This document shows positions 26,966 through 36,414 of a stretch of DNA of 64,000 bases, piece by piece. The notes beneath the pieces were generated by a model. It was not told the origin of the DNA and did not search any database. It saw only the letters and a list, made by a program, of their open reading frames with translations. The DNA is from Tolypothrix sp. NIES-4075 (GTDB lineage Bacteria; Cyanobacteriota; Cyanobacteriia; Cyanobacteriales; Nostocaceae), in assembly GCF_002218085.1 (NCBI RefSeq), contig NZ_BDUC01000005.1, positions 448,473 through 512,472 of the forward strand, read 5' to 3'. The number at the start of each line of letters is the position of its first letter. Positions within the stretch are counted from its first letter, which is position 1. The position numbers and the translations under genes are program-made.

Positions 26966-27486
26966 AACGTAAAATATTCACCTACCCAGCGATTTGGGGC
27001 AGTATTACCTTTAAATACAGAATAATTTTTTAACCAACTCGTTTGTGTAGGTAACAAAAGATATAGTATGAACAAAAGCAAAGAAAAATTAAAAAATGGG
27101 TAACAAAAAGTTTTTTCCGGACAACTATTAGTATATAATTCGGACTCATTATTGCAATTCGTCAAGGTCAACTGAAGGCTCAAGTATGAACGATGTTCGC
27201 CTTGGTCTTTGAAGAAGAAGGATAAAATACCTCATTCATAAACGGATGGGGCTTGAACTAAGAAAAAATCTTTTACATTGCCGTCCACATCGGACGATCC
27301 TTGTACCAAATGACACATTTATTTTTCATCACTTATCCTTTATACTTCAAATGATGACCAGAGCCTGTAATAGATGCTACAAATAGCGATAAAATTGCAT
27401 ACCTGTCAGTTCTTTGTAGCGATGAAAGTTGATTTACTCAACTTTTGTGACATCAGTAAAGGTGGTTTTTTCTAGGAGCGTAAACA
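26966..27486. other. Long leader/promoter spacer before sepF
   Basis: 521 bp without a gene. An inverted repeat AAAGTTGA / TCAACTTT sits near 27424-27445, about 40 bp ahead of the sepF start, and AGGAG at 27474 is the ribosome site. No riboswitch or small RNA fold was recognised by eye. Confidence 0.5.
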
Positions 27487-28080
27487 ATGAACAATATATT
27501 TTCCAAACTCAGAGACTTCGTTGGTCTGAACGAGCAAGTCGAATACGAGTACTACGAAGAAGAACCAGATACACAAAGCTACCAAAATATATATCAAGAA
27601 CAAAACGTCACTCCAGCAGCACCACAAGAGCAAAGCCAACAAAATCGACGTTGGCGCGAACCCATGCCTACAATGGAAACTGATGTAACAACAGGTTCAA
27701 AGCCTATGAGTAATGTTATTGGGATGCCAGGAGCGATAAATGGAATTTCCGAAGTATTGGTGTTAGAACCACGCACCTTTGAGGAAATGCCCCAGGCAAT
27801 TCAAGCATTGCGAGAACGTAAGTCCATAGTGTTAAATTTGACAATCATGGACCCGGATCAAGCACAACGCGCAGTCGATTTTGTCGCAGGTGGAACTTAC
27901 GCACTCGATGGACATCAAGAGCGCATCGGTGAAAGTATATTTTTGTTTACGCCAAGCTGTGTACAAGTTAGCACTCATGGTGGCGTACTTCACGAAGTGC
28001 CCCAACCCCCAGTTCGTCCGGCACGTCCTACAGGTGCAACTCCCACTTGGGGAAATGAAGCCAATCGGATGGCACAATAG
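27487..28080 (+). CDS. sepF: Cell division protein SepF (Cdv2)
   Basis: 197 residues. Membrane anchor for FtsZ. N-terminal amphipathic helix MNNIFSKLRDFVGLNE, acidic and Gln-rich linker, then the SepF core: VLVLEPRTFEEMPQAIQALRERKSIVLNL, DPDQAQRAVDFVAGGTYAL and IGESIFLFTPSCVQV. C-terminal Pro-rich tail. The order pipX-pipY-sepF-proC is common in cyanobacteria. Confidence 0.97.
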   Translation: MNNIFSKLRDFVGLNEQVEYEYYEEEPDTQSYQNIYQEQNVTPAAPQEQSQQNRRWREPMPTMETDVTTGSKPMSNVIGMPGAINGISEVLVLEPRTFEEMPQAIQALRERKSIVLNLTIMDPDQAQRAVDFVAGGTYALDGHQERIGESIFLFTPSCVQVSTHGGVLHEVPQPPVRPARPTGATPTWGNEANRMAQ

Positions 28081-28390
28081 AGTTAGAGATTTTAGATTTT
28101 GCGGAAAGTCTGAGCGTCGGAAACCTGCGCTCAGACTTTCCAAGACGGATTTTGAATTTTGGATTAATCTAAAATCTGTCTTGAAAAGCTTTGATGCCAA
28201 CGGCAACGCCAAGTTTGAACGGATAGCGTAGCGTTAGCGAGTCCGCGAGCGTCGGAAACCTCCGACGGGCGCCAGGTCGCCCAAGTCGGGAAACCCGACG
28301 GCAGGTGCTACAACGGGGGGAACCCCCGCAACGCACTGCCTCCCCAAGCGACTGGCTCAACTTTTCGCAAAATCCAAAATCCAAAATTTA
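28081..28390. repeat. Composite intergenic repeat between sepF and proC
   Basis: Begins GATTTTAGATTTTGCGGAAAG and ends GCAAAATCCAAAATCC. Inside are a hairpin (GTCTGAGCG...CGCTCAGAC), the AAAGCTTTGATGCC segment, and 28220-28259, identical to the reverse complement of 12075-12114. The GC-rich right part holds GGGGGGAACCCCC and GTCGGGAAACCCGAC hairpins. Dispersed mobile-looking block, no gene. Confidence 0.8.
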
Positions 28391-28406
28391 AGTAGGAAAT
28401 ATTAAC

Positions 28407-29219
28407 TTGTCAGTCAAATTTGGCTTAATTGGTGGTGGGGTAATGGGAGAAGCGCTGTTATCCCGCCTTATTGACAGAGGCATTTACCAACCATCAGAAG
28501 TCATAGTAAGTGAACCCCAACCATCACGTCAGAGTTATTTAGAGCAGAAATACGCTGTAACGGTGACACCAGATAATCGGCTGGTTTTTACAGCTGCAAC
28601 AGAAGTTGTATTTTTAGCAGTAAAGCCGCAGGTGTTCAGCGCGATCGCTCAAGAATTAGCAGATGTCATCGGTACAAATTCCTCGCCCCTAGTAATTTCT
28701 ATCTTGGCAGGTGTGCCACTGGGTCAGCTAGAAGCCGGATTTCCCCAGTTACCAGTAATTAGGGCAATGCCGAATACCCCAGCAACTGTAGGAGCCGGAA
28801 TTACCGCAATTTGTTTAGGTGCATATACACATGCCAACCATTATCAAAAAGCACAGGAAATCTTTGCCGCAGTCGGGGAAGTTGTCGAAGTTCCCGAAAA
28901 TTTGATCGACGCAGTAACAGGACTTTCCGGTAGTGGTCCGGCTTATGTAGCGTTGATGGTAGAAGCATTAGCTGATGGTGGAGTAGCCGCAGGTTTACCC
29001 AGAGCGATCGCCTATCAATTAGCTCTCTCTACCGTACTGGGAACCGCAACACTGCTGCATGAAACCAAATTACACCCAGCAGAACTCAAAGACCGCGTTA
29101 CCAGTCCTGGTGGCACAACAATCGCCGGTATTGCTCAACTAGAAAAAGCTGGTTTTCGTTCAGCCTTAATTGAAGCTGTCATTGCTGCCACAGTGCGATC
29201 GCTTGAATTGGGGAAATGA
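28407..29219 (+). CDS. proC: Pyrroline-5-carboxylate reductase
   Basis: 270 residues, last step of proline synthesis (NADPH-dependent). Rossmann start FGLIGGGVMGEALLSRLIDRG, FLAVKPQVF, VIRAMPNTPATVGAGITAI, and the C-terminal dimer motif VTGLSGSGPAYVALMVEALADGGVAAGL plus TSPGGTTIAGIAQLEKAGFR. TTG start at 28407 with TAGGAAA upstream. Confidence 0.97.
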   Translation: MSVKFGLIGGGVMGEALLSRLIDRGIYQPSEVIVSEPQPSRQSYLEQKYAVTVTPDNRLVFTAATEVVFLAVKPQVFSAIAQELADVIGTNSSPLVISILAGVPLGQLEAGFPQLPVIRAMPNTPATVGAGITAICLGAYTHANHYQKAQEIFAAVGEVVEVPENLIDAVTGLSGSGPAYVALMVEALADGGVAAGLPRAIAYQLALSTVLGTATLLHETKLHPAELKDRVTSPGGTTIAGIAQLEKAGFRSALIEAVIAATVRSLELGK

Positions 29220-29381
29220 GAAAGTGGTTAGTGGATAGTGGTTAGGAAAAGCAAAAAAGCGGAGTTATGAGTTATGAGTTAGTAAAACAACTATCAACCA
29301 TCAACCAACAACTATCAACTTAACAAAGTTGACAAAATAGCCGTTAATATAGTAAACAGACTGGTTGCAAATGTCCCATAC

Positions 29382-32054
29382 GTGAATTATCCTGCGCTGT
29401 CTTCAGAACTTGACCCGCATACGATATTTCCCTTTGAGTTGGATCAATTTCAGAAGGATGCGATCGCCTCGCTGAACGCTGGAAGCTCCGTTGTTGTCTG
29501 TGCGCCCACTGGCAGCGGCAAAACTTTAATCGGGGAATACGCTATTTATCGCGCTTTGTCGCGGGGTAAACGTGTATTTTACACGACACCTCTAAAGGCG
29601 CTGTCAAATCAAAAGTTACGTGATTTTCGTTCCAAATTCGGTTCCGATCTCGTCGGACTGTTAACTGGCGATATATCTGTTAACAGAGATGCGCCAATTG
29701 TAGTCATGACTACAGAAATTTTCCGAAATATGCTCTATGGCACACCCATCGGGCAAGTGGGCACTTCATTGGTAGACGTTGAGGTGGTGGTGCTGGATGA
29801 GTGCCACTACATGAACGACCGTCAACGAGGCACAGTTTGGGAAGAATCGATTATTTATTGCCCCCGTGAAGTTCAACTCGTAGCCCTTTCCGCCACAGTT
29901 GCCAATAGCGACCAACTCACCGACTGGTTAAATCAAGTTCACGGTCCAACTGACCTGATTTACTCGGATTTTCGCCCAGTCCCCTTAGAATTTAACTTTG
30001 GCAATCCTAAGGGGCTGTTTCCCTTATTAAATGAAAGCAAAAATAAAATTAATCCCCGCTTAGTTAAGAGGGTAAAAAGGGGATCGTCCGATAGAGGTAG
30101 AGGTGGTAGACCAGAAGCTCCCAGCATAGAATACACCCTGAGCCAGCTACAGCAAAGGGATATGCTACCCGCAATTTACTTTATCTTCAGCCGCCGGGGA
30201 TGTGATAAAGCCGTAGCTGAGGTGGGTGATTTGTGGCTGGTGGATAATGACGAGTCCCAAGTGTTGCGGCGGCAAATTGACGATTTTTTAACTCGCAATC
30301 CCGAAGCCGGACGTTCTGGACAAATTGCCCCTTTATACAGGGGAATTGCGGCACACCATGCGGGAATTTTACCAGCGTGGAAAGTCTTGGTAGAAGAACT
30401 TTTTCAGCAAGGACTGATTAAGGTAGTCTTTGCTACCGAGACATTGGCAGCGGGAATTAACATGCCAGCCCGGACAACTGTGATTTCCACCCTTTCCAAG
30501 CGTACCGACACCGGACACCGCTTGTTAAACGCTTCCGAATTTCTACAAATGGCGGGAAGAGCCGGACGCCGGGGGATGGACAAACAAGGTTACGTGGTGA
30601 CGTTGCAAACTCCGTTTGAAGGAGCCAAAGAAGCCGCGTATCTGGCAACATCTAAACCTGACCCTTTGGTGAGCCAATTTACACCAAGTTACGGGATGGT
30701 ACTGAACTTACTGCAAACTCACACCTTGGAACAAGCCAAAGAACTAATAGAGCGCAGTTTTGGGCAGTACATGGCGACGTTGCATTTAAGACCAGATTAT
30801 CAGGAGATTGGCGAACTGCAAGCAGAATTGGCGCAACTTCAGGCGCAAATAGCGGCAGTAGATGAAAAGGAAATTGCTGTTTATGAGAAATTGCGCCAAC
30901 GGCTAAAAGTAGAACGGCAAATTTTGAAAACTCTGCAAGAACAGGCTCAGTCAGATAGACAAGAAGAATTGGGCATGATGTTGAGCTTTGCAGTGTCGGG
31001 GACGCTTTTAGGTTTGAAGGGGAAAAATATTCCCGTGTCTACACCTGTAACAGCGGTGTTGGTGGGGAAAACCCCAGGCTCTGGTCAAGCGCCTTACTTG
31101 GTATGCTTGGGGCGAGATAACCGCTGGTATGTGGCAACGACTGGGGATGTCGTGGATTTATATGCGGAACTACCGCGAGTTGAAGTTGAGGCTGATTTGT
31201 TACCACCGCCGGAAATGCCCTTAAAACCAGGACAATCACGCCGGGGGAATGAACAAACAGCAGCGATCGCGCACGTTATTCCCGATGCGAGCGAGTTTGT
31301 GCAACTACCACCAGAAGTAGCCGAACAACTTAGCCGCACTGCTGCTGTGCAAGAGCAAATAGAACAAAGTCCCATACATCAAGCCGGCAATCTCCCAGCA
31401 ATTTTTAAACGCAAAGCCCGCTGTGTCGAACTCGAAGCCGAAATTCAACTAATGCAGGAACAAGTTGAGCAACAATCCCAACGTCATTGGGAAGAATTTG
31501 TCAACTTAATCGAAATTTTGCAACACTTTAACGCATTGGTTAACTTAGTCCCAACTCAATTAGGGCAAATCGCCGCCGCTATGCGCGGAGAAAATGAATT
31601 GTGGTTGGGTTTAGCCCTCGCTAGTGGAGAATTGGATAATTTAGATCCGCACCATTTAGCAGCAGCAGCAGCGGCTTTGGTGACAGAAACTCCGCGTCCA
31701 GATAGTAAGGTACACTTCGACTTGAGTGATGAAGTGGCGGAAGCACTAGGAAAATTGCGGGGAATTCGCCGCCAAATGTTCCAATTACAACGTCGGTATA
31801 GCGTGGCGTTGCCTATTTGGTTGGAATTTGAGTTAATTGCCATAATCGAACAATGGGCACTGGGTATGCCGTGGACAGAACTGTGCGAACATACCACTTT
31901 AGATGAAGGTGATGTAGTCAGGTTGCTGCGCCGCACTTTAGATTTATTATCCCAGATACCCCACGTCCCCCATTTGCCGGAATCGTTGCGCCGCAATGCT
32001 CATCGGGCAATGCAGTTGATTGACAGGTTCCCGGTTAATGAAGAGGTTGAATAA
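29382..32054 (+). CDS. Ski2/Mtr4-like DExH RNA helicase with DSHCT domain
   Basis: 890 residues. Superfamily 2 helicase related to eukaryotic exosome helicases and plastid ISE2. Motif I APTGSGKT (about 40-47), motif II DECHYM, SATVANSDQLTDWL (III), then FATETLAAGINMPARTTV and QMAGRAGRRG (V and VI). The last 170 residues form the DSHCT/arch-end helical domain. A short basic insert near 230 (KRGSSDRGRGGRPEA) may be a small repeat insertion. Cyanobacteria usually carry one copy; probable role in RNA turnover. GTG start. Confidence 0.92.
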   Translation: MNYPALSSELDPHTIFPFELDQFQKDAIASLNAGSSVVVCAPTGSGKTLIGEYAIYRALSRGKRVFYTTPLKALSNQKLRDFRSKFGSDLVGLLTGDISVNRDAPIVVMTTEIFRNMLYGTPIGQVGTSLVDVEVVVLDECHYMNDRQRGTVWEESIIYCPREVQLVALSATVANSDQLTDWLNQVHGPTDLIYSDFRPVPLEFNFGNPKGLFPLLNESKNKINPRLVKRVKRGSSDRGRGGRPEAPSIEYTLSQLQQRDMLPAIYFIFSRRGCDKAVAEVGDLWLVDNDESQVLRRQIDDFLTRNPEAGRSGQIAPLYRGIAAHHAGILPAWKVLVEELFQQGLIKVVFATETLAAGINMPARTTVISTLSKRTDTGHRLLNASEFLQMAGRAGRRGMDKQGYVVTLQTPFEGAKEAAYLATSKPDPLVSQFTPSYGMVLNLLQTHTLEQAKELIERSFGQYMATLHLRPDYQEIGELQAELAQLQAQIAAVDEKEIAVYEKLRQRLKVERQILKTLQEQAQSDRQEELGMMLSFAVSGTLLGLKGKNIPVSTPVTAVLVGKTPGSGQAPYLVCLGRDNRWYVATTGDVVDLYAELPRVEVEADLLPPPEMPLKPGQSRRGNEQTAAIAHVIPDASEFVQLPPEVAEQLSRTAAVQEQIEQSPIHQAGNLPAIFKRKARCVELEAEIQLMQEQVEQQSQRHWEEFVNLIEILQHFNALVNLVPTQLGQIAAAMRGENELWLGLALASGELDNLDPHHLAAAAAALVTETPRPDSKVHFDLSDEVAEALGKLRGIRRQMFQLQRRYSVALPIWLEFELIAIIEQWALGMPWTELCEHTTLDEGDVVRLLRRTLDLLSQIPHVPHLPESLRRNAHRAMQLIDRFPVNEEVE

Positions 32055-32178
32055 TGGGGAGTGGGGAATGGGGAGTGGGGAGTGGGGAATGGGTAATGGG
32101 TAATAAAGAATGGGGAATAGAGAATGGGGAACAAAAATAATTACCAATTACCAATTCCCAATTCCCAATTCCCAATTC
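32055..32178. repeat. GGGGAATGGGGAGT / CCAATTCCCAATTCC strings
   Basis: Purine-rich AATGGGGAGTGGGG units face AATTCCCAATTCCC units between two convergent genes; likely to fold as an imperfect hairpin. Confidence 0.75.
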
Positions 32179-32535
32179 CTAATACACTAAAGGTTGCCCA
32201 CCTTTAAGAGTACGTAAGGCATTCATACAGTATGGACAGTCGCAACCAAATAAAGCGATCGCTTGATTGCTTTCTGCTTCCGAAAACTTTAACTCGCCGA
32301 CATTTTTATCAGATTGCTGTACTGAACTCACTTTAACTGGGGTTGTTGTTTGTGAAACCCGCGTACAAACAAAGGTTTTGTAGCTAGCATGTGGATGACG
32401 TATACATGCTTCACCATCTTTCAGGCGGATAACTGGTTGTGCCGCATGTGCCGGATTAACCACTCCTATGATAGACATCATAGATGCAAAAATGGTCGGG
32501 CTGGAAAGTAAACTAAGTATTAATTTTCTGTTCAT
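32179..32535 (-). CDS. Secreted small Cys/His protein
   Basis: 118 residues. Signal peptide MNRKLILSLLSSPTIFASMM to a likely AHA-AQ cleavage site near residue 32. The mature part has GEACIRHPHASYKTFVCTR and ends FGCDCPYCMNALRTLKGGQ, a CDCPYC group able to bind metal or form disulfides. A Zur-like box lies 155 bp upstream and metal-transport genes flank it. No family name recognised; a zinc-related periplasmic role is an inference. Confidence 0.7.
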   Translation of the reverse strand: MNRKLILSLLSSPTIFASMMSIIGVVNPAHAAQPVIRLKDGEACIRHPHASYKTFVCTRVSQTTTPVKVSSVQQSDKNVGELKFSEAESNQAIALFGCDCPYCMNALRTLKGGQPLVY

Positions 32536-32688
32536 AAGTTTTCGGGAACGTCTTACTGAACGATTAGGTTATCCGATTAACTGTTACAGGTCAAGAGAGT
32601 ATTAATCGGGAATATCCAATATTTGTAATATTTTATTAACAAACTAAAGCTATGTTTTGTGTATAACAGTAGAACTCTACATTCATGA

Positions 32689-32703
32689 CGATAATCATTA
32701 CCA
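32689..32703. promoter_or_regulatory. Zur/Fur-type box
   Basis: CGATAATCATTACCA matches 13 of 15 positions of the 7-1-7 palindrome TGATAATnATTATCA known for cyanobacterial Zur. It is in the upstream region of the secreted Cys/His protein. The 334-bp spacer 32536-32869 otherwise holds only the palindrome at 32764. Confidence 0.5.
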
Positions 32704-32763
32704 GAAACTTACCCGTGATATCATGTCCGTTTAATTAACATTAATGAAAACATCGCAACCGTC

Positions 32764-32792
32764 GTAGAGACGTTCCGCCGGAACGTCTTTAC
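32764..32792. repeat. GTAGAGACG-type palindrome
   Basis: 29 bp, arms GTAGAGACGTTCCG / CGGAACGTCTTTAC with one mismatch. Same family as 8531. Confidence 0.85.
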
Positions 32793-32869
32793 ATTGTAAG
32801 TAATTTACCGAATATGAAATATCACAAAAAAGTATATTTGGCAAGTCCCCTTTGACCGATATGATTATT

Positions 32870-34207
32870 CTAACTAGAACTTGCAAACAGCCAGCCGGAA
32901 ATAGTTTGCAATAGCAGCCAAACATTTAAACTGCCGATCGCGATCGCTACTAACCACGATAAAATTTTCAGCCATAAAGGATTGACAAACTCACCCATCA
33001 ATCGGTGATTACTCGTAAACATCACCAACGGCACCACTGCAAATGATAGCTGTAAACTCAACACAACTTGACTTAAAATTAGTAAGCCACCTGTACTTTT
33101 TTCTCCCAAAAACATAATTGAAATCAGTGCCGGGACAATCGCAATTAGTCTAGTTGTTAACCGACGCAACCAAGGTTTTAAACGCAGATTTAAAAAGCCT
33201 TCCATGACAATTTGCCCTGCTAAAGTTGCTGTCAACGTTGAACTTTGCCCAGAAGCTAGTAATGCCAAACCAAAAATTGCGCTAGCAGCATTCACACCTA
33301 ATAAGGGAGAAAGTAATTTATAAGCATCTTGGATTTCTGCCACATCATGATGACCAGAAAAATGAAAACTGGCAGCAGAAATAATCAAAATTGCTGAGTT
33401 AATAAATAATGCAAAAGACAAAGCGACTGTTGAATCGATTGTGCAGAACTTAATAGCTTCCCATTTCTTCTCAGTAGTTGGTTGCCAATCGCGTGTCTGC
33501 ACAATTGATGAGTGCAAATATAAGTTGTGTGGCATCACAGTTGCCCCCAAAATGCCAATGGCAATGTAGAGCATTTCTGGGTTCTGCACAATTTCTATTT
33601 TGGGAGCATAACCTAATAAAATTCCCCCGAAATCAGGACGGGAAAATATGATTTCTGCGGTAAAACAGATGCCCACAGTTGCTACTAACATAATTACCAA
33701 AGCTTCTGTGTAGCGAAAGCCTTTGTGCTGAAGCAGTAGCAATACAATTACATCTAGCGCGGTGATGCACACACCCCAACTTAGGGGAATGCCAAAAAGC
33801 AGTTGGAGCGCGATCGCACTTCCAAGAACTTCTGCTAAATCACAAGCAGCGATCGCTATTTCACAAAGTAGCCATAAACAGAAGTTTACACGCGGACTGA
33901 AATACTCTCGACAAGCCTGTGCTAAATCTCTCCCCGTCGCTACCCCCAACCGCACACACAGCGATTGCATTAAAATCGCCATCAAGTTGGACAGCATGAT
34001 TACTGTTAGCAGTGCATAACCGAATTTAGCCCCACCAGCCAAGTCAGTTGCCCAGTTACCAGGGTCCATGTATCCCACTGACACGAGATATCCAGGTCCT
34101 GCGTAAGCCAGCATCTTGCGCCAGACATTTGTAGTGTTAGGAATTGCGATACTGCGGTGGACTTCAGGCAGGCTGGGCTTCCTGGAGTTATTTTCCGGAA
34201 AGGGCAT
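32870..34207 (-). CDS. mntH: Nramp-family Mn2+/divalent metal transporter MntH
   Basis: 445 residues, about 11 transmembrane helices, proton-coupled uptake of Mn2+ (also Fe2+). Signature: GPGYLVSVGYMDPGNWATDLAGGA (the DPGN metal-binding motif of helix 1), GATVMPHNLYLHSSIVQTR (helix 6, MPH motif), SGQSSTLTATLAGQIVMEGF. Divergent from a His-rich P-type ATPase, so the two may answer to the same regulator. Confidence 0.95.
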   Translation of the reverse strand: MPFPENNSRKPSLPEVHRSIAIPNTTNVWRKMLAYAGPGYLVSVGYMDPGNWATDLAGGAKFGYALLTVIMLSNLMAILMQSLCVRLGVATGRDLAQACREYFSPRVNFCLWLLCEIAIAACDLAEVLGSAIALQLLFGIPLSWGVCITALDVIVLLLLQHKGFRYTEALVIMLVATVGICFTAEIIFSRPDFGGILLGYAPKIEIVQNPEMLYIAIGILGATVMPHNLYLHSSIVQTRDWQPTTEKKWEAIKFCTIDSTVALSFALFINSAILIISAASFHFSGHHDVAEIQDAYKLLSPLLGVNAASAIFGLALLASGQSSTLTATLAGQIVMEGFLNLRLKPWLRRLTTRLIAIVPALISIMFLGEKSTGGLLILSQVVLSLQLSFAVVPLVMFTSNHRLMGEFVNPLWLKILSWLVAIAIGSLNVWLLLQTISGWLFASSS

Positions 34208-34249
34208 CGTTTGGGCTCTTTGGCTATTTTTATCATAATTATCTCATTA

Positions 34250-34290
34250 TTTTTCCAAACGAGATTATAAATCTTAATATTTTGGAAAAA
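34250..34290. promoter_or_regulatory. Inverted repeat in the mntH / P-ATPase divergent promoter
   Basis: 10-bp arms TTTTTCCAAA (34250-34259) and TTTGGAAAAA (34281-34290), centres about 31 bp apart, in an AT-rich 227-bp spacer. The placement suits a regulator operator acting on both genes; no regulator gene is next to it. Confidence 0.4.
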
Positions 34291-34434
34291 TTTAGTGTCA
34301 ACTTCTTATTAAACCTAAATTTTCTCATTGATAGAGATTCTCGTTCTTAAATTACAGAGTTGTAAAAAATTATTTATTGTATTAAATTTGAACAGACGCT
34401 CATATATAAAATAACTTAGCTATCCTCAACCAAA

Positions 34435-36414
34435 ATGAAGCATAAAACACATTCCAATTCCGGCTGTTGCAGTTGTAGTCACGATCATTCTGTTGACCAT
34501 CATGAAAATCATAATCACAGTCATGATGAGAATCATAACCATGACCACAGTGAAGGATTTAACCTGAAAAATGAGGTATTTCCTTTGGCAGTAATTTTAA
34601 GTTTGTATGCTCCCGGTGTAATCTTTGAAAACCAATTACACAATACACTCTATTCTATTGGTGAATATGTACTTTTCATTCCTGCCTATCTCTTAAGTGG
34701 CTGGAGTGTTTTAAAAACAGCGGGACGGAATATACTCCGAGGCAGAGTATTTGATGAAACATTTTTAATGACAATAGCGACATTAGGGGCACTCTTCATT
34801 CATAAATTACCCGAAGCTGTTGGTGTGATGTTGTTTTATAAAATTGGGGAATTATTCCAAGATATTGCCGTCAGTCGTTCTCGAAATTCCATCAGAGCTT
34901 TATTAGAAGTACGCCCAGACTATGCCAATATCCAGACAGAGGGAGAACTAAAGAAAGTATCACCAGAAACAGTAAATATCGGGGACATTATCGTCGTCAA
35001 ACCAGGAGAAAAAATTCCTTTAGATGGTGAAATTATAGAAGGAAATTCACAAGTTGATACATCCGCATTAACTGGAGAATCTGTACCGCGAACTGTGAGA
35101 ATTGGCGAAATTGTTTTGGCAGGTATGCTGAATAAAATGGGAGTTCTCAACATTAAAGTAACAAAACTTTTTGATGAGTCCTCTATTGCCAAGATTTTAG
35201 ACTTAGTACAAAATGCCAAAAGTAAAAAAGCAGAAACAGAAAAGTTTATTACTAAATTTGCCCGATATTATACGCCAGTAGTAGTATTTGCTTCTTTGGC
35301 AGTTGCGCTATTACCTCCTTTATTCCTGACGGGTGCAACCTCTTCAGAATGGGTTTATCGTGCCCTTATCCTATTAGTTATTTCCTGCCCATGTGGACTT
35401 GTTATCAGCATTCCATTGGGATACTTTGGCGGTATTGGCGGTGCTGCCAAACATGGTATTTTGGTTAAAGGGTCTACTTTTTTAGATACGCTGACAGCGG
35501 TAAAAACAGTTGTTTTTGATAAAACTGGAACTTTGACAAAAGGGGTGTTTAAAGTAGCGAAAATTGTCCCCAAAAATGGCTTAAGCGAAAAAGATTTGCT
35601 AGAATTAGCCGCAAAAGTAGAAACGCATTCTAATCATCCTATTGCTCAATCTATTAGAAATGCATACAGTGAAAAAATAGATGCATCTCAAGTGAGAGAT
35701 TATGAGGAGATTGCAGGTTATGGAATTAGAGCCAATGTTGAGAATAAGATAGTCATAGCGGGAAGCGATCGCCTATTGGATAAAGAAAAAATCGCTCACG
35801 GTAACTGCCAGGTAGATGGAACAGTTATTCATTTGGCAGTAGATAATGTTTACGCTGGATATATTGTAATTGCAGATGAGTTAAAGGAAGATGCGAGACA
35901 GGCTATTCAAGCACTCAAGCGAATGGGTGTGGAGAAAACACTAATGTTAACGGGAGATAATCAGGCGATCGCCTCCTATGTTTCTCAACAACTTGGTATA
36001 GATTCCTATGTTGCTGAGTTATTACCTGAAGAAAAAGTTAGTGCTATTGAAAAGTTACTCAGCGACCCGAAAAAACATGGTAAAATTGCATTTGTTGGAG
36101 ATGGAATTAATGACGCACCAGTGATTGCTAGGGCTGACGTTGGTATAGCAATGGGTGGTTTAGGTTCAGATGCGGCGATAGAAACTGCCGATATTGTTAT
36201 CATGACGGATGCACCATCAAAAGTAGCCGAAGCAATACAAATTGCCCGAAGAACTCACCAAATTGTCTGGCAAAATATCGGTTTTGCTATAGCCATCAAA
36301 GCTGTATTTATCGGCTTGGGAATTTTCGGTGTAGCGACGATGTGGGAAGCTGTTTTTGCAGACGTGGGTGTGGCTATCCTTGCCATTTTTAACGCAACTA
36401 GAATTATGAAATAA
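34435..36414 (+). CDS. Zn/Cd/Co-type P1B ATPase with His-rich N-terminus
   Basis: 659 residues. Residues 1-42 are a His/Cys-rich tail (CCSCSHDHSVDHHENHNHSH) in place of an HMA domain, typical of zinc binding. Core: SALTGES phosphatase loop, CPCGLVIS in the metal-path helix near 317 (CadA/ZntA-like context), DKTGTLTKG phosphorylation site near 362, NHPIAQSI, TGDN and GDGINDAPVIARADVGIAMG. C-terminal MWEAVFADVGVAILAIFNATR matches Zn/Cd exporters. Exports divalent metal from the cytoplasm. Its stop overlaps the convergent GH3 gene by 11 bp. Base use looks slightly AT-richer than neighbours, hinting at transfer. Confidence 0.9.
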   Translation: MKHKTHSNSGCCSCSHDHSVDHHENHNHSHDENHNHDHSEGFNLKNEVFPLAVILSLYAPGVIFENQLHNTLYSIGEYVLFIPAYLLSGWSVLKTAGRNILRGRVFDETFLMTIATLGALFIHKLPEAVGVMLFYKIGELFQDIAVSRSRNSIRALLEVRPDYANIQTEGELKKVSPETVNIGDIIVVKPGEKIPLDGEIIEGNSQVDTSALTGESVPRTVRIGEIVLAGMLNKMGVLNIKVTKLFDESSIAKILDLVQNAKSKKAETEKFITKFARYYTPVVVFASLAVALLPPLFLTGATSSEWVYRALILLVISCPCGLVISIPLGYFGGIGGAAKHGILVKGSTFLDTLTAVKTVVFDKTGTLTKGVFKVAKIVPKNGLSEKDLLELAAKVETHSNHPIAQSIRNAYSEKIDASQVRDYEEIAGYGIRANVENKIVIAGSDRLLDKEKIAHGNCQVDGTVIHLAVDNVYAGYIVIADELKEDARQAIQALKRMGVEKTLMLTGDNQAIASYVSQQLGIDSYVAELLPEEKVSAIEKLLSDPKKHGKIAFVGDGINDAPVIARADVGIAMGGLGSDAAIETADIVIMTDAPSKVAEAIQIARRTHQIVWQNIGFAIAIKAVFIGLGIFGVATMWEAVFADVGVAILAIFNATRIMK

